This document shows, piece by piece, positions 34,803 to 43,339 of a stretch of 64,000 bases of DNA (positions within the stretch are counted from its first letter, which is position 1; every line of letters starts with the position of its first letter). Where the stretch lies: assembly GCA_022865305.1 (NCBI GenBank), contig JALHSP010000138.1:36516-100515 (forward strand), given 5' to 3'. The translations under genes and the position numbers were made by a program. Below the pieces are notes generated by a model. It was not told the DNA's origin. It did not search any database and saw only the letters and a program-made list of their open reading frames with translations. Origin of the DNA: Bacteroidales bacterium. Lineage in GTDB: Bacteria > Bacteroidota > Bacteroidia > Bacteroidales > VadinHA17.

Positions 34803-35011
34803 ATATTCAATTGTTAAATGGATAAATTTACTTTACTAAAATACGATTCATATGACTATTAAGCAATACCAGGCAGGAATATTAACTGAAAATAATCCCG
34901 GGATGAAACATTTTACAAGTACATACGTAGAAATTTTTACATAACAATTTTATTAACAGTACTCGTCCTAGACTATCAAACCTGAACAAATTAATAATCA
35001 ATAGAATTAAA

Positions 35012-35056
35012 ATGCGAATACTATTTGTTATTAACAAATAAACATTATATTCGCAT
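35012..35056. promoter_or_regulatory. Nested palindromes overlapping a promoter-like sequence
   Basis: Outer arms ATGCGAATA (35012-35020) and TATTCGCAT (35048-35056) are perfect inverted repeats; between them is a perfect 19-base palindrome TATTTGTTA-T-TAACAAATA (35022-35040). TTTG (35024-35027) and TATATTCG (35046-35053) look like -33 and -7 boxes with an 18-base spacer. It lies 36 bases before a conserved hypothetical gene, so it may be a promoter controlled by a dimeric repressor. Confidence 0.5.
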
Positions 35057-35091
35057 CAGTTACCAACAGTTTATTAACATCTCTGAATTTT

Positions 35092-35823
35092 ATGCCATAT
35101 CGAAGATTACCCAACACAGACGCTGCCAGGATCAGGGCAATGAGAATAGCACTAAAAAAAGGGAAAGAACTTCCCCCTTATAAAATGGCTTTTTCAGCAA
35201 AGACGATAGTCCGACTCCAGAGATTCCTCCCGCTGTTTGAACACAATATACAGTTGCAAAGGCAGGCTGTTATTTCACAATACAAAAAAAGTAAGGATTT
35301 TAATGAAATTGGAAGAAAGGCAAAGATTTATCTGACTCATTTCATCAGGGTAATGAACATGGCAGTATACCGGGGTGATGTTCCGGTAGAAACAAAAGCC
35401 TATTATGGTTTGCCAACCAACGAATCGACTGTCCCGTCACTTAACACTGATACTGAATTATTGAGCTGGGGAAAAAGAATAATCGAGGGAGAAGAATTCA
35501 GAATCAGAAAGGGAGGCAGCCCGATTACCAATCCTACTATTGCTGTTGTGAAAGTAAGGTTTGAGAATTTTGTTGAAGAATGGAATAATCATAAAATTCT
35601 TAATAAAAAGACTCTGGACTATACTGAAAGGGTGAATGAAATGCGCAGGGAGGCTGACGAAATTATCCTTCAGATATGGAACGAAGTTGAAACGACCCAC
35701 AGCATTCTTCCGGAAGATATCAGGAAAACCGAAAGTGAAGATTACGGACTGGTATATTTTTACAGGAAGCATGAACTTGATAAAACAGGTAAAACAGAGC
35801 CTCAGAGTGCAGTAGCGTCTTAA
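35092..35823 (+). CDS. Conserved hypothetical protein, likely Bacteroidota-specific
   Basis: A 243-residue soluble, basic, mainly helical protein without signal peptide or membrane segment. The N-terminus (YRRLPNTDAARIRAMRIALK) is arginine-rich. The middle carries VMNMAVYRGDVPVETKAYYG and the C-terminus is acidic and helical (ADEIILQIWNEVETTH). I have the impression of a conserved Bacteroidales hypothetical family but know no function. It is preceded by the palindromic promoter region and followed by dusB after 41 bases. Confidence 0.72.
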   Translation: MPYRRLPNTDAARIRAMRIALKKGKELPPYKMAFSAKTIVRLQRFLPLFEHNIQLQRQAVISQYKKSKDFNEIGRKAKIYLTHFIRVMNMAVYRGDVPVETKAYYGLPTNESTVPSLNTDTELLSWGKRIIEGEEFRIRKGGSPITNPTIAVVKVRFENFVEEWNNHKILNKKTLDYTERVNEMRREADEIILQIWNEVETTHSILPEDIRKTESEDYGLVYFYRKHELDKTGKTEPQSAVAS

Positions 35824-35864
35824 CTGACCTTGAGCTTTAATTCATTAGTTTCTACAAAAACACC

Positions 35865-36881
35865 ATTTTTACAATAGGTAACATATCACTGGGTGATTAT
35901 CCATTGTTTCTTGCCCCGATGGAGGACATCACCGATCCGTCTTTCCGGATGGTCTGTAAAATGCAGGGAGCTGATTTCGTGTACACGGAATTCATTTCCT
36001 CCGATGGATTGATCAGGGATGGGCAGAAAAGTATCAAAAAGCTCGATATTTACGATTTTGAAAGGCCAATCGGAATACAGCTTTATGGACACCTTGTTGA
36101 TGCGATGGTTGAAGCTGCCAGAATCTCTGAAGAAGCCAATCCGGAACTCCTAGATATTAATTTCGGATGCCCTGTGAAAAAAATTGCAAACAGGGGCGCC
36201 GGAGCCGGAATGTTACGTAATATACCTCTTATGATTCAGATCAGTGAGGCCATAGTCAAAGCGGTGAAGCTACCAGTGACCGTTAAGACAAGACTCGGCT
36301 GGGATGATAACAGTAAAAATATCGTTGAAGTCGCAGAGATGCTTCAGGATGCCGGTATAAAAGCAATAACTATCCACGGGAGAACAAGAGCACAGCTTTA
36401 CAAAGGGAATGCTGACTGGACATTAATCGGAACGGTAAAAAATAATCCGAGAATGAAAATTCCGGTTATTGGTAACGGAGATATTGACGGACCTCTAAAA
36501 GCTAAGGAAATGTTTGATAAATACGGAGTAGATGGTATAATGATTGGTCGTGCCGCAGTTGGCAGACCATGGATCTTCCGTGATATAAGGCATTATCTGA
36601 AAACCGGTGAATTATTACCGGAACCTTCTGTAAGTGAAAAAACAGATCTGGCACTTTTCCATCTTGAAAAATCAATTGAATTCAAAGAAGGCAAAAAAGC
36701 TATTTACGAAATGCGCCGTCATCTTTCCAACTACTTCAAAGGATTGCCACATTTCAAAGAAACAAGGCTTAAGCTTTTAACGACAATGGAACCGGATGAA
36801 ATAAAAAGTCTTCTGGAAGAGATTCGTCAGAATTGGGGAGATTTCAGGACTGATAACAGGACTTCTGTTTATGAAACCTGA
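35865..36881 (+). CDS. dusB: tRNA-dihydrouridine synthase
   Basis: Reduces specific uridines in tRNA D-loops using FMN. The barrel motifs are clear: LFLAPMEDITDPSFR, INFGCPVKKIANRGAGAGML (with the catalytic Cys), VKTRLGWDD, IHGRTRAQLY, GNGDI and GIMIGRAAVGRPW. The sequence TIGNISLGDYPLF just before LAPMED matches the usual DusB N-terminus, but no ATG, GTG or TTG precedes it; the nearest stop is at 35838. I give an ATT at 35865 as the probable start; TTG 35904 would lose the first strand. The 3' end overlaps the convergent CPBP gene by 13 bases. Confidence 0.85.
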   Translation: MFTIGNISLGDYPLFLAPMEDITDPSFRMVCKMQGADFVYTEFISSDGLIRDGQKSIKKLDIYDFERPIGIQLYGHLVDAMVEAARISEEANPELLDINFGCPVKKIANRGAGAGMLRNIPLMIQISEAIVKAVKLPVTVKTRLGWDDNSKNIVEVAEMLQDAGIKAITIHGRTRAQLYKGNADWTLIGTVKNNPRMKIPVIGNGDIDGPLKAKEMFDKYGVDGIMIGRAAVGRPWIFRDIRHYLKTGELLPEPSVSEKTDLALFHLEKSIEFKEGKKAIYEMRRHLSNYFKGLPHFKETRLKLLTTMEPDEIKSLLEEIRQNWGDFRTDNRTSVYET

Positions 36882-37822
36882 ATGACATTTCCGGGAGCCT
36901 CGATTTTTCCGAAAAGAAGTGAGAAATTCTTCCATTTGAAAATTATCTTCAAAACAACTATGAAAATAATACCTGATACTAATAGTGCTCCACCTTCAAT
37001 CCATGGAAATACTTTAAGCTGTTCATAAAGTGCAGGCGTCTGCAATGCAGATGATTCATTTGTTATCATAATGCACAAGAAAATATTATTAGCTGTGTGA
37101 GCTCCCATGGCAGCTTCAATACCGTCATCAAGGATTGTGATAATCCCGAAGATCAATCCAAAAAGAATATATTGTGGCATCATTATAAGAAATCCAAAAT
37201 CTTTTACTTCAGGATTCAAAGAATGCATCAGACCGAAAAGGATTGAAGTAAATGCCAGAGGAAGCCACCTGTTCCTGAACAGTACGGCAAATCCCTGCAT
37301 CAGGTACCCTCTGAAAAGGACCTCTTCAAATGCAGCCTGGAACGGGATAAAGATAACTGATATAACTGACAGGATTATCAGCGTCCTGGTTGTATTGTTC
37401 AGTTCAAAATTCAAAGGATCCAGTTTATAATATACTATTAAATATATTGCAGAAATAATCAGCCAGACCAGCGCTGATATGAAAAACCTGCTCCATCTTA
37501 CGGCACTTGTTCCATTTATAACGCTTTGTAAACTTCTTTGATTCAATGGCTTAATAAGCAGGATAAAAGCCAACAAGCCAACCATGAAAGGTATAAGCAT
37601 CATGATCAGCCCCACATTAGGATCAAAGCCGAGGAGACCCAGGTCGTTGGGATTATCAGCCAGCCTGGCTGTTATCTGCGGATCTGAGATTGTTTTAATA
37701 ATAACAGCAATAAATAAAGGAATTCCGCCGATGATATTTGATGCAAGAAAGACTGCAATAAACATTACAAAATATCTCCAGAAGCTATTCTTTCCGGCAA
37801 ATGATGATTCAAGATGGTTCAT
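36869..37822 (-). CDS. CPBP-family intramembrane metalloprotease
   Basis: A 317-residue membrane protein with about eight helices. The CPBP (Abi/CAAX protease) motifs are AAFEEVLFRGYLMQ (glutamates and Arg), FGLMHSLNP and GAHTANNIF, which together form the metal site. It may process prenylated or other membrane-bound peptides; substrate unknown. It lies 13 bases after nadB and converges on dusB with a 13-base overlap. Confidence 0.88.
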   Translation of the reverse strand: MNHLESSFAGKNSFWRYFVMFIAVFLASNIIGGIPLFIAVIIKTISDPQITARLADNPNDLGLLGFDPNVGLIMMLIPFMVGLLAFILLIKPLNQRSLQSVINGTSAVRWSRFFISALVWLIISAIYLIVYYKLDPLNFELNNTTRTLIILSVISVIFIPFQAAFEEVLFRGYLMQGFAVLFRNRWLPLAFTSILFGLMHSLNPEVKDFGFLIMMPQYILFGLIFGIITILDDGIEAAMGAHTANNIFLCIMITNESSALQTPALYEQLKVFPWIEGGALLVSGIIFIVVLKIIFKWKNFSLLFGKIEAPGNVIQVS

Positions 37823-37835
37823 TTATAGAAAGTTT

Positions 37836-39413
37836 TCAGAATTCTGTAACTGCTTTTTTGGGATAATCAATTGAGTAATGCAGCCCGATGCTTTCTTTCC
37901 GTTTCTTTGCCAGTTTAATAATTATATATCCCACATTAATAAGGTTTCTTAATTCACATATCTTTTGGGAAATAAGTGATCGTTTGTAAAGATTTTCGGT
38001 TTCCTGATATAGTATTTCAAGGCGCACCATAGCTCTTTCAAGGCGGAGATCAGATCGTACAATCCCGACATAATTGCTCATTATCATCTGCACCTCCTTG
38101 ATGCTCTGGGTGATAAGAACCATCTCCTCAAGATGGGTTGTGCCTTTGTAATCCCAGTTTGGTATTTGTTCCTCGAAGGTGAGTTCCTTAAGTCTTTTAT
38201 CTGAATGCATTGCTGCCCTGTGTGCATAAACTGCAGCTTCGATCAGTGAATTGGAAGCGAGCCTGTTTGCACCATGCAATCCTGTCGAAGATACTTCGCC
38301 AAGCGCATAAAGCCGGTCAATATTACACTGGCCGTTCATATCCACCTTAATACCGCCACAGGAATAATGGGCGCAGGGGACAACCGGGATCATATCTTTA
38401 GTTATGTCAATGCCGCGGGCAAGACAATGTTCATAAACATTTGGGAAATGGTCTTTCAGTTCTTCAGGGTTAAGGTGTGTACAGTCGAGCCATACATGAT
38501 CATCACCCCATATCTTCATTTCATTATCAATAGCACGGGCAACGATATCCCTGGGAGCGAGCGATCCGCGATTATCATACCTGTTCATGAAATTTTCACC
38601 GGCCATGTTTTTCAGGACAGCACCAAATCCCCGAAGAGCTTCAGTGATCAGAAAAGAGGGCCTTGTATTTGGATCGTAGAGCGAGGTCGGATGGAACTGA
38701 ACAAATTCCATGTTCTCAATTGTTCCTTTTGCCCTGTAAACCATTGCAATACCATCGCCGGTCGCAATTTCAGGATTAGTCGTTGTAAGATAGACATTCC
38801 CCATTCCTCCGGTGGCTACGACAGTAATTTTAGATAAAAATGCTATGACCTTCTGGTTGACAAGATCAGCCACATAAGCTCCATAACATTTTAAATCCGG
38901 GTAATTACGCTTAACAACTTCCCCAAGGTGATGCTGAGTGAGAAGCTCAATTGCAAAATGGTTTTCAAAAATTTCAATATTCCGATCCTTTTTTACCCTG
39001 TCCATAAGGGTTTTCTGAATGGCTTCACCAGTTTTGTCCTTATGATGCAGTATTCTGTATTCGGAATGTCCGCCTTCTCTTGCAAGATCGTATGTGCCAT
39101 CCTCTTTTTTATCGAAAGGAACACCCAGGTCAATAAGGTCTTTAATTCTTCCAGGAGCTTCTCTTACCACCATTCTTACAACTTCCTCGTTGCAGCAGCC
39201 GTCACCGGCAATAAGCGTATCCTGAACATGCTTCTCAAAATTGTCAGGTTCCCTGAAGACAGCTGCAATGCCTCCCTGAGCATAACGGGTGTTAGTGTCT
39301 GCAAGTTTTGCTTTTGTAACGACCGATACCTTTCCAAACTTTGAAGCTTTCAAAGCAAATGTCAGTCCTGCGATTCCGGAACCAAGAACAAGAAAATCTG
39401 TTCTTTTCTTCAT
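37836..39413 (-). CDS. nadB: L-aspartate oxidase
   Basis: First step of de novo NAD synthesis, oxidising L-aspartate to iminoaspartate. The 525 residues show the FAD site FLVLGSGIAGLTFALK, RYAQGGIAAVF, the substrate-site blocks EFVQFHPTSLY and APRDIVARAID, and CAHYSCGGIKVD. The shared ancestry with SdhA is visible, but the His for covalent FAD is absent, as expected for NadB. nadA and nadC are not in this window. It is divergent from glyS. Confidence 0.94.
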   Translation of the reverse strand: MKKRTDFLVLGSGIAGLTFALKASKFGKVSVVTKAKLADTNTRYAQGGIAAVFREPDNFEKHVQDTLIAGDGCCNEEVVRMVVREAPGRIKDLIDLGVPFDKKEDGTYDLAREGGHSEYRILHHKDKTGEAIQKTLMDRVKKDRNIEIFENHFAIELLTQHHLGEVVKRNYPDLKCYGAYVADLVNQKVIAFLSKITVVATGGMGNVYLTTTNPEIATGDGIAMVYRAKGTIENMEFVQFHPTSLYDPNTRPSFLITEALRGFGAVLKNMAGENFMNRYDNRGSLAPRDIVARAIDNEMKIWGDDHVWLDCTHLNPEELKDHFPNVYEHCLARGIDITKDMIPVVPCAHYSCGGIKVDMNGQCNIDRLYALGEVSSTGLHGANRLASNSLIEAAVYAHRAAMHSDKRLKELTFEEQIPNWDYKGTTHLEEMVLITQSIKEVQMIMSNYVGIVRSDLRLERAMVRLEILYQETENLYKRSLISQKICELRNLINVGYIIIKLAKKRKESIGLHYSIDYPKKAVTEF

Positions 39414-39524
39414 AACAATATAAATAAAGAAAGCAATAAAGATACAAATTAAAGTATATACCCTCCTCTAAAGATCCCCAACTGATTTAAGTGAAGTTTT
39501 ACTTCCATGTAACTTTTTGAAATC

Positions 39525-39628
39525 CACCTCTCCCCAACCCCTCCCCCAAGAGGGAGGGGCTAAAACGCTATCTATATTGTTATTACCCCCTTCTCTCCTG
39601 GGAGAAGAGGGCAAGGGGGAAGAGGTAA
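39525..39628. repeat. REP-like composite palindrome between nadB and glyS
   Basis: The 339-base gap between the divergent nadB and glyS genes holds this element and the glyS promoter; I see no gene in it. Outer arms ACCTCTCCCC and GGGGGAAGAGGT flank two hairpins: CCCCTCCC-CCAAGA-GGGAGGGG and CTTCTCTCC-TG-GGAGAAGAG. The architecture (outer inverted ends, two inner C/G hairpins) is the same as at 22843-22950. Confidence 0.7.
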
Positions 39629-39692
39629 AAAAATTAAAGAAGTCCAGACGGTAAGTTCATGAAAAATGAAGGGGAACAAGGAATAAAACAAA

Positions 39693-39723
39693 TTGTAAAA
39701 GCAAAGTTTTTAAATTACTTTTG
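39693..39723 (+). promoter_or_regulatory. glyS promoter
   Basis: TTG at 39693-39695, a 20-base spacer, then TACTTTTG at 39716-39723, an exact Bacteroidota TAnnTTTG -7 box. Transcription would begin near 39730, about 24 bases before the ATG. Confidence 0.6.
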
Positions 39724-39752
39724 CCTTCCACGATGGACAAACAAAAATAATT

Positions 39753-41303
39753 ATGGCTCAGGAAGATGTTTTTAAAAAATTAGTTTCTCATTGTAAAGAG
39801 TATGGTTATGTTTTCCCGTCAAGTGAAATATACGACGGATTAAGTGCAGTTTATGATTATGGACAGTACGGTGTTGAACTGAAAAATAATATTAAAAAAT
39901 ACTGGTGGGACAGCATGGTCCTGCTCAACGATAATATTGTTGGCATTGATTCTGCAATTTTTATGCATCCCACCATCTGGAAAGCATCAGGGCATGTTGA
40001 TGCATTTAATGATCCTCTTATCGACAACAAAGATTCCAAGAAGCGATACCGGGCTGATGTTCTTATCGAGGAGCACATGGCAAAATTTGAAGAAAAGATT
40101 AGCAAAGAGATTGAAAAAGCCCGTGAAAAGTTTGGTGAAGCGTTTGATGAGAAAAAATTCAGAGAGACAAATCCCCGTGTGCTCGCAAACCAGATAAAAA
40201 TTGATGAACTTGAAGCGCGCTTTTCAAAAGCTATGAACGCTAACGATCTAGCTGAACTACGACAGATTATTATCGATAATGAGATTGTTTGCCCGGTTTC
40301 CGGTACCCGGAACTGGACGGAAGTAAGACAGTTCAACCTAATGTTTGCAACCGAAATGGGATCAACATCGGAAGGAGCGAGCAAGGTTTTTTTACGTCCT
40401 GAGACAGCACAGGGAATATTTGTCAACTTTCTTAATGTACAGAAGACAGGAAGGATGAAGATCCCTTTTGGGATAGCTCAGATAGGTAAGGCTTTCCGTA
40501 ATGAAATAGTAGCCAGACAGTTCATATTCAGGATGAAAGAATTTGAACAGATGGAGATGCAGTTCTTTGTACAGCCCGGCAGCGAACTTGAGTGGTACGG
40601 TTACTGGAAGGAGATAAGGATGAAATGGTTTAAAGCCCTGGGATTCGGTGATGAGAACTATCGTTTCCATGATCATACAAAGCTAGCCCATTATGCAAAC
40701 GCTGCAACAGATATTGAATATAAATTCCCATTCGGATTCAAAGAGGTCGAAGGAATACATTCGAGGACGGATTTCGATCTGAAACAGCACCAGGAATACA
40801 GCGGCAAAAAAATGCAATACTTTGATCCTGAGAGAGGGGAGTCATATATACCATATGTTATTGAAACATCCATCGGTGTCGACAGAATGTTCCTGCATGT
40901 TATCTCTGCCACTCACCGGGAAGAAGAACTGAAAAAAGAAGACGGCAGCTCAGATACGAGAGTTGTTATGAGGCTTCCTTCCTTCCTTGCACCGGTCAAG
41001 CTGGCTGTCATGCCGCTTGTAAAAAAAGACGGATTGCCTGAGATAGCTGAAAAAATAGTACATGAGCTGAAGTTTGAATTCAATTGTCAGTATGATGACA
41101 AAGATTCTATCGGAAGACGCTACCGCAGACAGGATGCGATTGGAACCCCGTACTGCATAACTATTGATCACCAGACCGCAGAAGACAATACAGTTACCAT
41201 CAGGTACCGTGATTCGATGGAACAGGAGCGCATACAGATTAACCAGCTCAAAGAAACTATTTCTGAGAAAGTCAACATCTCGAGCTTACTGAAAAAGCTT
41301 TGA
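39753..41303 (+). CDS. glyS: Glycyl-tRNA synthetase (single-chain, alpha2 type)
   Basis: Charges tRNA-Gly. At 516 residues it is the eukaryote/archaea-like class II enzyme found in Bacteroidota, not the bacterial alpha2beta2 form. Class II motifs include FLRPETAQGIFVNF, the motif 2 region GIAQIGKAFRNEI...FIFRMKEFEQMEMQ and the C-terminal motif 3 area ETSIGVDRMFLHV. The anticodon-binding domain ends the protein. The glycosyltransferase gene starts one base after its stop codon. Confidence 0.95.
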   Translation: MAQEDVFKKLVSHCKEYGYVFPSSEIYDGLSAVYDYGQYGVELKNNIKKYWWDSMVLLNDNIVGIDSAIFMHPTIWKASGHVDAFNDPLIDNKDSKKRYRADVLIEEHMAKFEEKISKEIEKAREKFGEAFDEKKFRETNPRVLANQIKIDELEARFSKAMNANDLAELRQIIIDNEIVCPVSGTRNWTEVRQFNLMFATEMGSTSEGASKVFLRPETAQGIFVNFLNVQKTGRMKIPFGIAQIGKAFRNEIVARQFIFRMKEFEQMEMQFFVQPGSELEWYGYWKEIRMKWFKALGFGDENYRFHDHTKLAHYANAATDIEYKFPFGFKEVEGIHSRTDFDLKQHQEYSGKKMQYFDPERGESYIPYVIETSIGVDRMFLHVISATHREEELKKEDGSSDTRVVMRLPSFLAPVKLAVMPLVKKDGLPEIAEKIVHELKFEFNCQYDDKDSIGRRYRRQDAIGTPYCITIDHQTAEDNTVTIRYRDSMEQERIQINQLKETISEKVNISSLLKKL

Positions 41304-41304
41304 A

Positions 41305-42567
41305 ATGAACAGGGTGCTGATAATCACCTATTACTGGCCGCCCAGCGGCGGCGCCGGAGTACAGAGATGGCTCAAGTTCTCCAAGTACCTGCCTCAGTTT
41401 GGATGGGAACCTTATATTCTTACTGTCGACCCGGAATATGCATCTTACCCTGCCTTTGATGCCTCCCTTGAAAGGGATATTCCGGAAAGTATAAAAGTCT
41501 TCAGGACAAAAGCTACAGACTGGTTCAGGTTTTACGGGAACGATAAATCGAAAGTCCCGTCGGCAGGTTTTGCCAAAAATAAAGACGATTCATTCAGGGG
41601 AAAAATACTGCGCTTCATAAGAGGAAATTTCTTTATCCCCGATCCGAGAAGAGGATGGAACAGGTTTGCTTTCCGGAAAGCCTCCGAACTTATTAAAAAA
41701 GAAAAAATTAAACACATAATTACTACAAGCCCGCCTCATTCCTCACAACTCATTGGACTAAAACTTAAGAAAAGATACCCTGAAATAAAATGGATGGCTG
41801 ATCTGAGGGATCCATGGACAGATATTTATTATTATGAACTTTTCTACCCAACGTTCATATCCAGAAGAATAGATCTATATTATGAAAGATCCGTGCTTAA
41901 TAATGCTGATGTAATAACCACTGTCGGGCCATCGCTTGGAAAGTATTTTGAATCGAAAACGGCAGGTACAGGAAATAAAATCAGGATCATTCATAACGGT
42001 TATGATGAAAGCGATTTTGAAAATGTAACAGCGGTGATACCCGGGAGATTTACTATATCATTTACCGGGACTATCTCGGAATCATACCCTTTGGAAGGAT
42101 TCATCAAAGCTCTGAAAACGCTGATTGAAAAAGGTAATAACATCGCATTAAAGATCACAGGGCTTATATCTGAAGGCCAGAAGGAGCAATTAATTACATC
42201 GGTTGGTAACAATCATCTGGAATTTATTCCATATTCCGACCACAAAACAGCAATCGGGCAAATGCTCTCATCATCCCTTCAGCTTCTCGTAATTGCAAAA
42301 CATCCGGGCAATAAAAGTTTCCTTTCGGGAAAAATCTTCGAATACATTGCATCAGGCATGCCTGTTTTATGCCTGGGCCCGGTTGACGGGGACGCTGCGC
42401 AGATACTTGAAAGCAACGGATATGGAAAATGCTTTGAATATGAGGATGAGGAAGGTATTGCCGGATTCATTCTTGAAACAATTAATCAGCCTCCTGTAAT
42501 AAGTAAAATGCCACCCTCGGAATTTTCGAGAAGAAATCTAGCCGGCCTTATTGCTTCCTTACTTTGA
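41305..42567 (+). CDS. Glycosyltransferase, family 4-like
   Basis: A 420-residue GT-B fold glycosyltransferase. The N-terminal part starts ITYYWPPSGGAGVQRWLKFS, typical of this group, and the acceptor domain ends near WMADLRDPWTD. The donor-binding domain has IIHNGYDESDF, FTGTISESYPLEGFIKAL and a closing IFEYIASGMPVLCLGP with a degenerate EX7E-like motif. It probably adds a sugar to the surface polysaccharide made by the genes to the right. It starts one base after glyS, so it can be read from that transcript. Confidence 0.86.
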   Translation: MNRVLIITYYWPPSGGAGVQRWLKFSKYLPQFGWEPYILTVDPEYASYPAFDASLERDIPESIKVFRTKATDWFRFYGNDKSKVPSAGFAKNKDDSFRGKILRFIRGNFFIPDPRRGWNRFAFRKASELIKKEKIKHIITTSPPHSSQLIGLKLKKRYPEIKWMADLRDPWTDIYYYELFYPTFISRRIDLYYERSVLNNADVITTVGPSLGKYFESKTAGTGNKIRIIHNGYDESDFENVTAVIPGRFTISFTGTISESYPLEGFIKALKTLIEKGNNIALKITGLISEGQKEQLITSVGNNHLEFIPYSDHKTAIGQMLSSSLQLLVIAKHPGNKSFLSGKIFEYIASGMPVLCLGPVDGDAAQILESNGYGKCFEYEDEEGIAGFILETINQPPVISKMPPSEFSRRNLAGLIASLL

Positions 42568-42680
42568 TTCTTTAATCCCATATTTGATCCGGATTATGAT
42601 ATGTTAAAAAACTTACCGAAATTTGAAAAACAGCATCATCGTGATGCCGGTTTATATAGTGTCCAATAACTTTTAAAATA

Positions 42681-43319
42681 ATGATAACCAAGAAGCTAAA
42701 TAACATCCTTGTACTTGCTCCTCACACTGACGACGGGGAACTGGGTGCCGGGGGAGCGATAAGCTACTTCCTTGAAAGAAAGGCAAAGGTATATTATGCA
42801 GCTTTCTCGACTGCAAAAGAATCGGTCCCACGGGGAATGCCAAAAGATATTCTGAAAACTGAAGTCAGGAAGGCTACTCGTCAGCTTGGCATTGAGGATA
42901 AAAACCTTATAATATACGACTATCAGGTGCGTAAGCTTAACTATTTCAGGCAGGAGATCCTTGAGGACCTGATAAAACTCAGGAACAAAATTCATTTTGA
43001 CCTGGTGCTGATGCCCAGTCTTAATGATATTCACCAGGACCACCTGACTGTTTCCCAGGAAGGTTTAAGAGCATTTAAAACAAGCTCCATATTAGGATAT
43101 GAGCTTATATGGAACAATCTGACCTTTAATACTACCTGTTTTATCAGGCTTGAGGAACATCATCTTGAAAACAAGATAAATGCTCTTAAGAGCTATAAAT
43201 CGCAGAAAGACCGCGACTATACCTCAGCTGAATTTATCAGATCTCTGGCCAGGGCAAGGGGAGTACAGATAGGTGCAAAATATGCTGAAGCGTTTGAAGT
43301 GATCCGGTGGGTTATCTGA
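42681..43319 (+). CDS. PIG-L family N-acetylglucosaminyl deacetylase
   Basis: A 212-residue zinc deacetylase of the PIG-L/LmbE superfamily. The first metal motif is LAPHTDDGELGAGG (His15, Asp17/Asp18; the usual PHPDDE has Thr16 for Pro), and the second is DIHQDHLTVS (His118, Asp120, His121). The family removes N-acetyl groups from sugar-lipids or conjugates, leaving free amines. It is followed by an ATP-grasp gene (20 bases) and a HAD gene, suggesting deacetylation then re-acylation of an aminosugar in polysaccharide synthesis. Confidence 0.88.
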   Translation: MITKKLNNILVLAPHTDDGELGAGGAISYFLERKAKVYYAAFSTAKESVPRGMPKDILKTEVRKATRQLGIEDKNLIIYDYQVRKLNYFRQEILEDLIKLRNKIHFDLVLMPSLNDIHQDHLTVSQEGLRAFKTSSILGYELIWNNLTFNTTCFIRLEEHHLENKINALKSYKSQKDRDYTSAEFIRSLARARGVQIGAKYAEAFEVIRWVI

Positions 43320-43339
43320 ATATTGCCTCAACAAAGAAC

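Noticed and set aside
42633..42647. Hairpin GCATCA-TCG-TGATGC after the first glycosyltransferase
   Set aside because: The stem is only six bases and has no T-run, so I do not call it a terminator.
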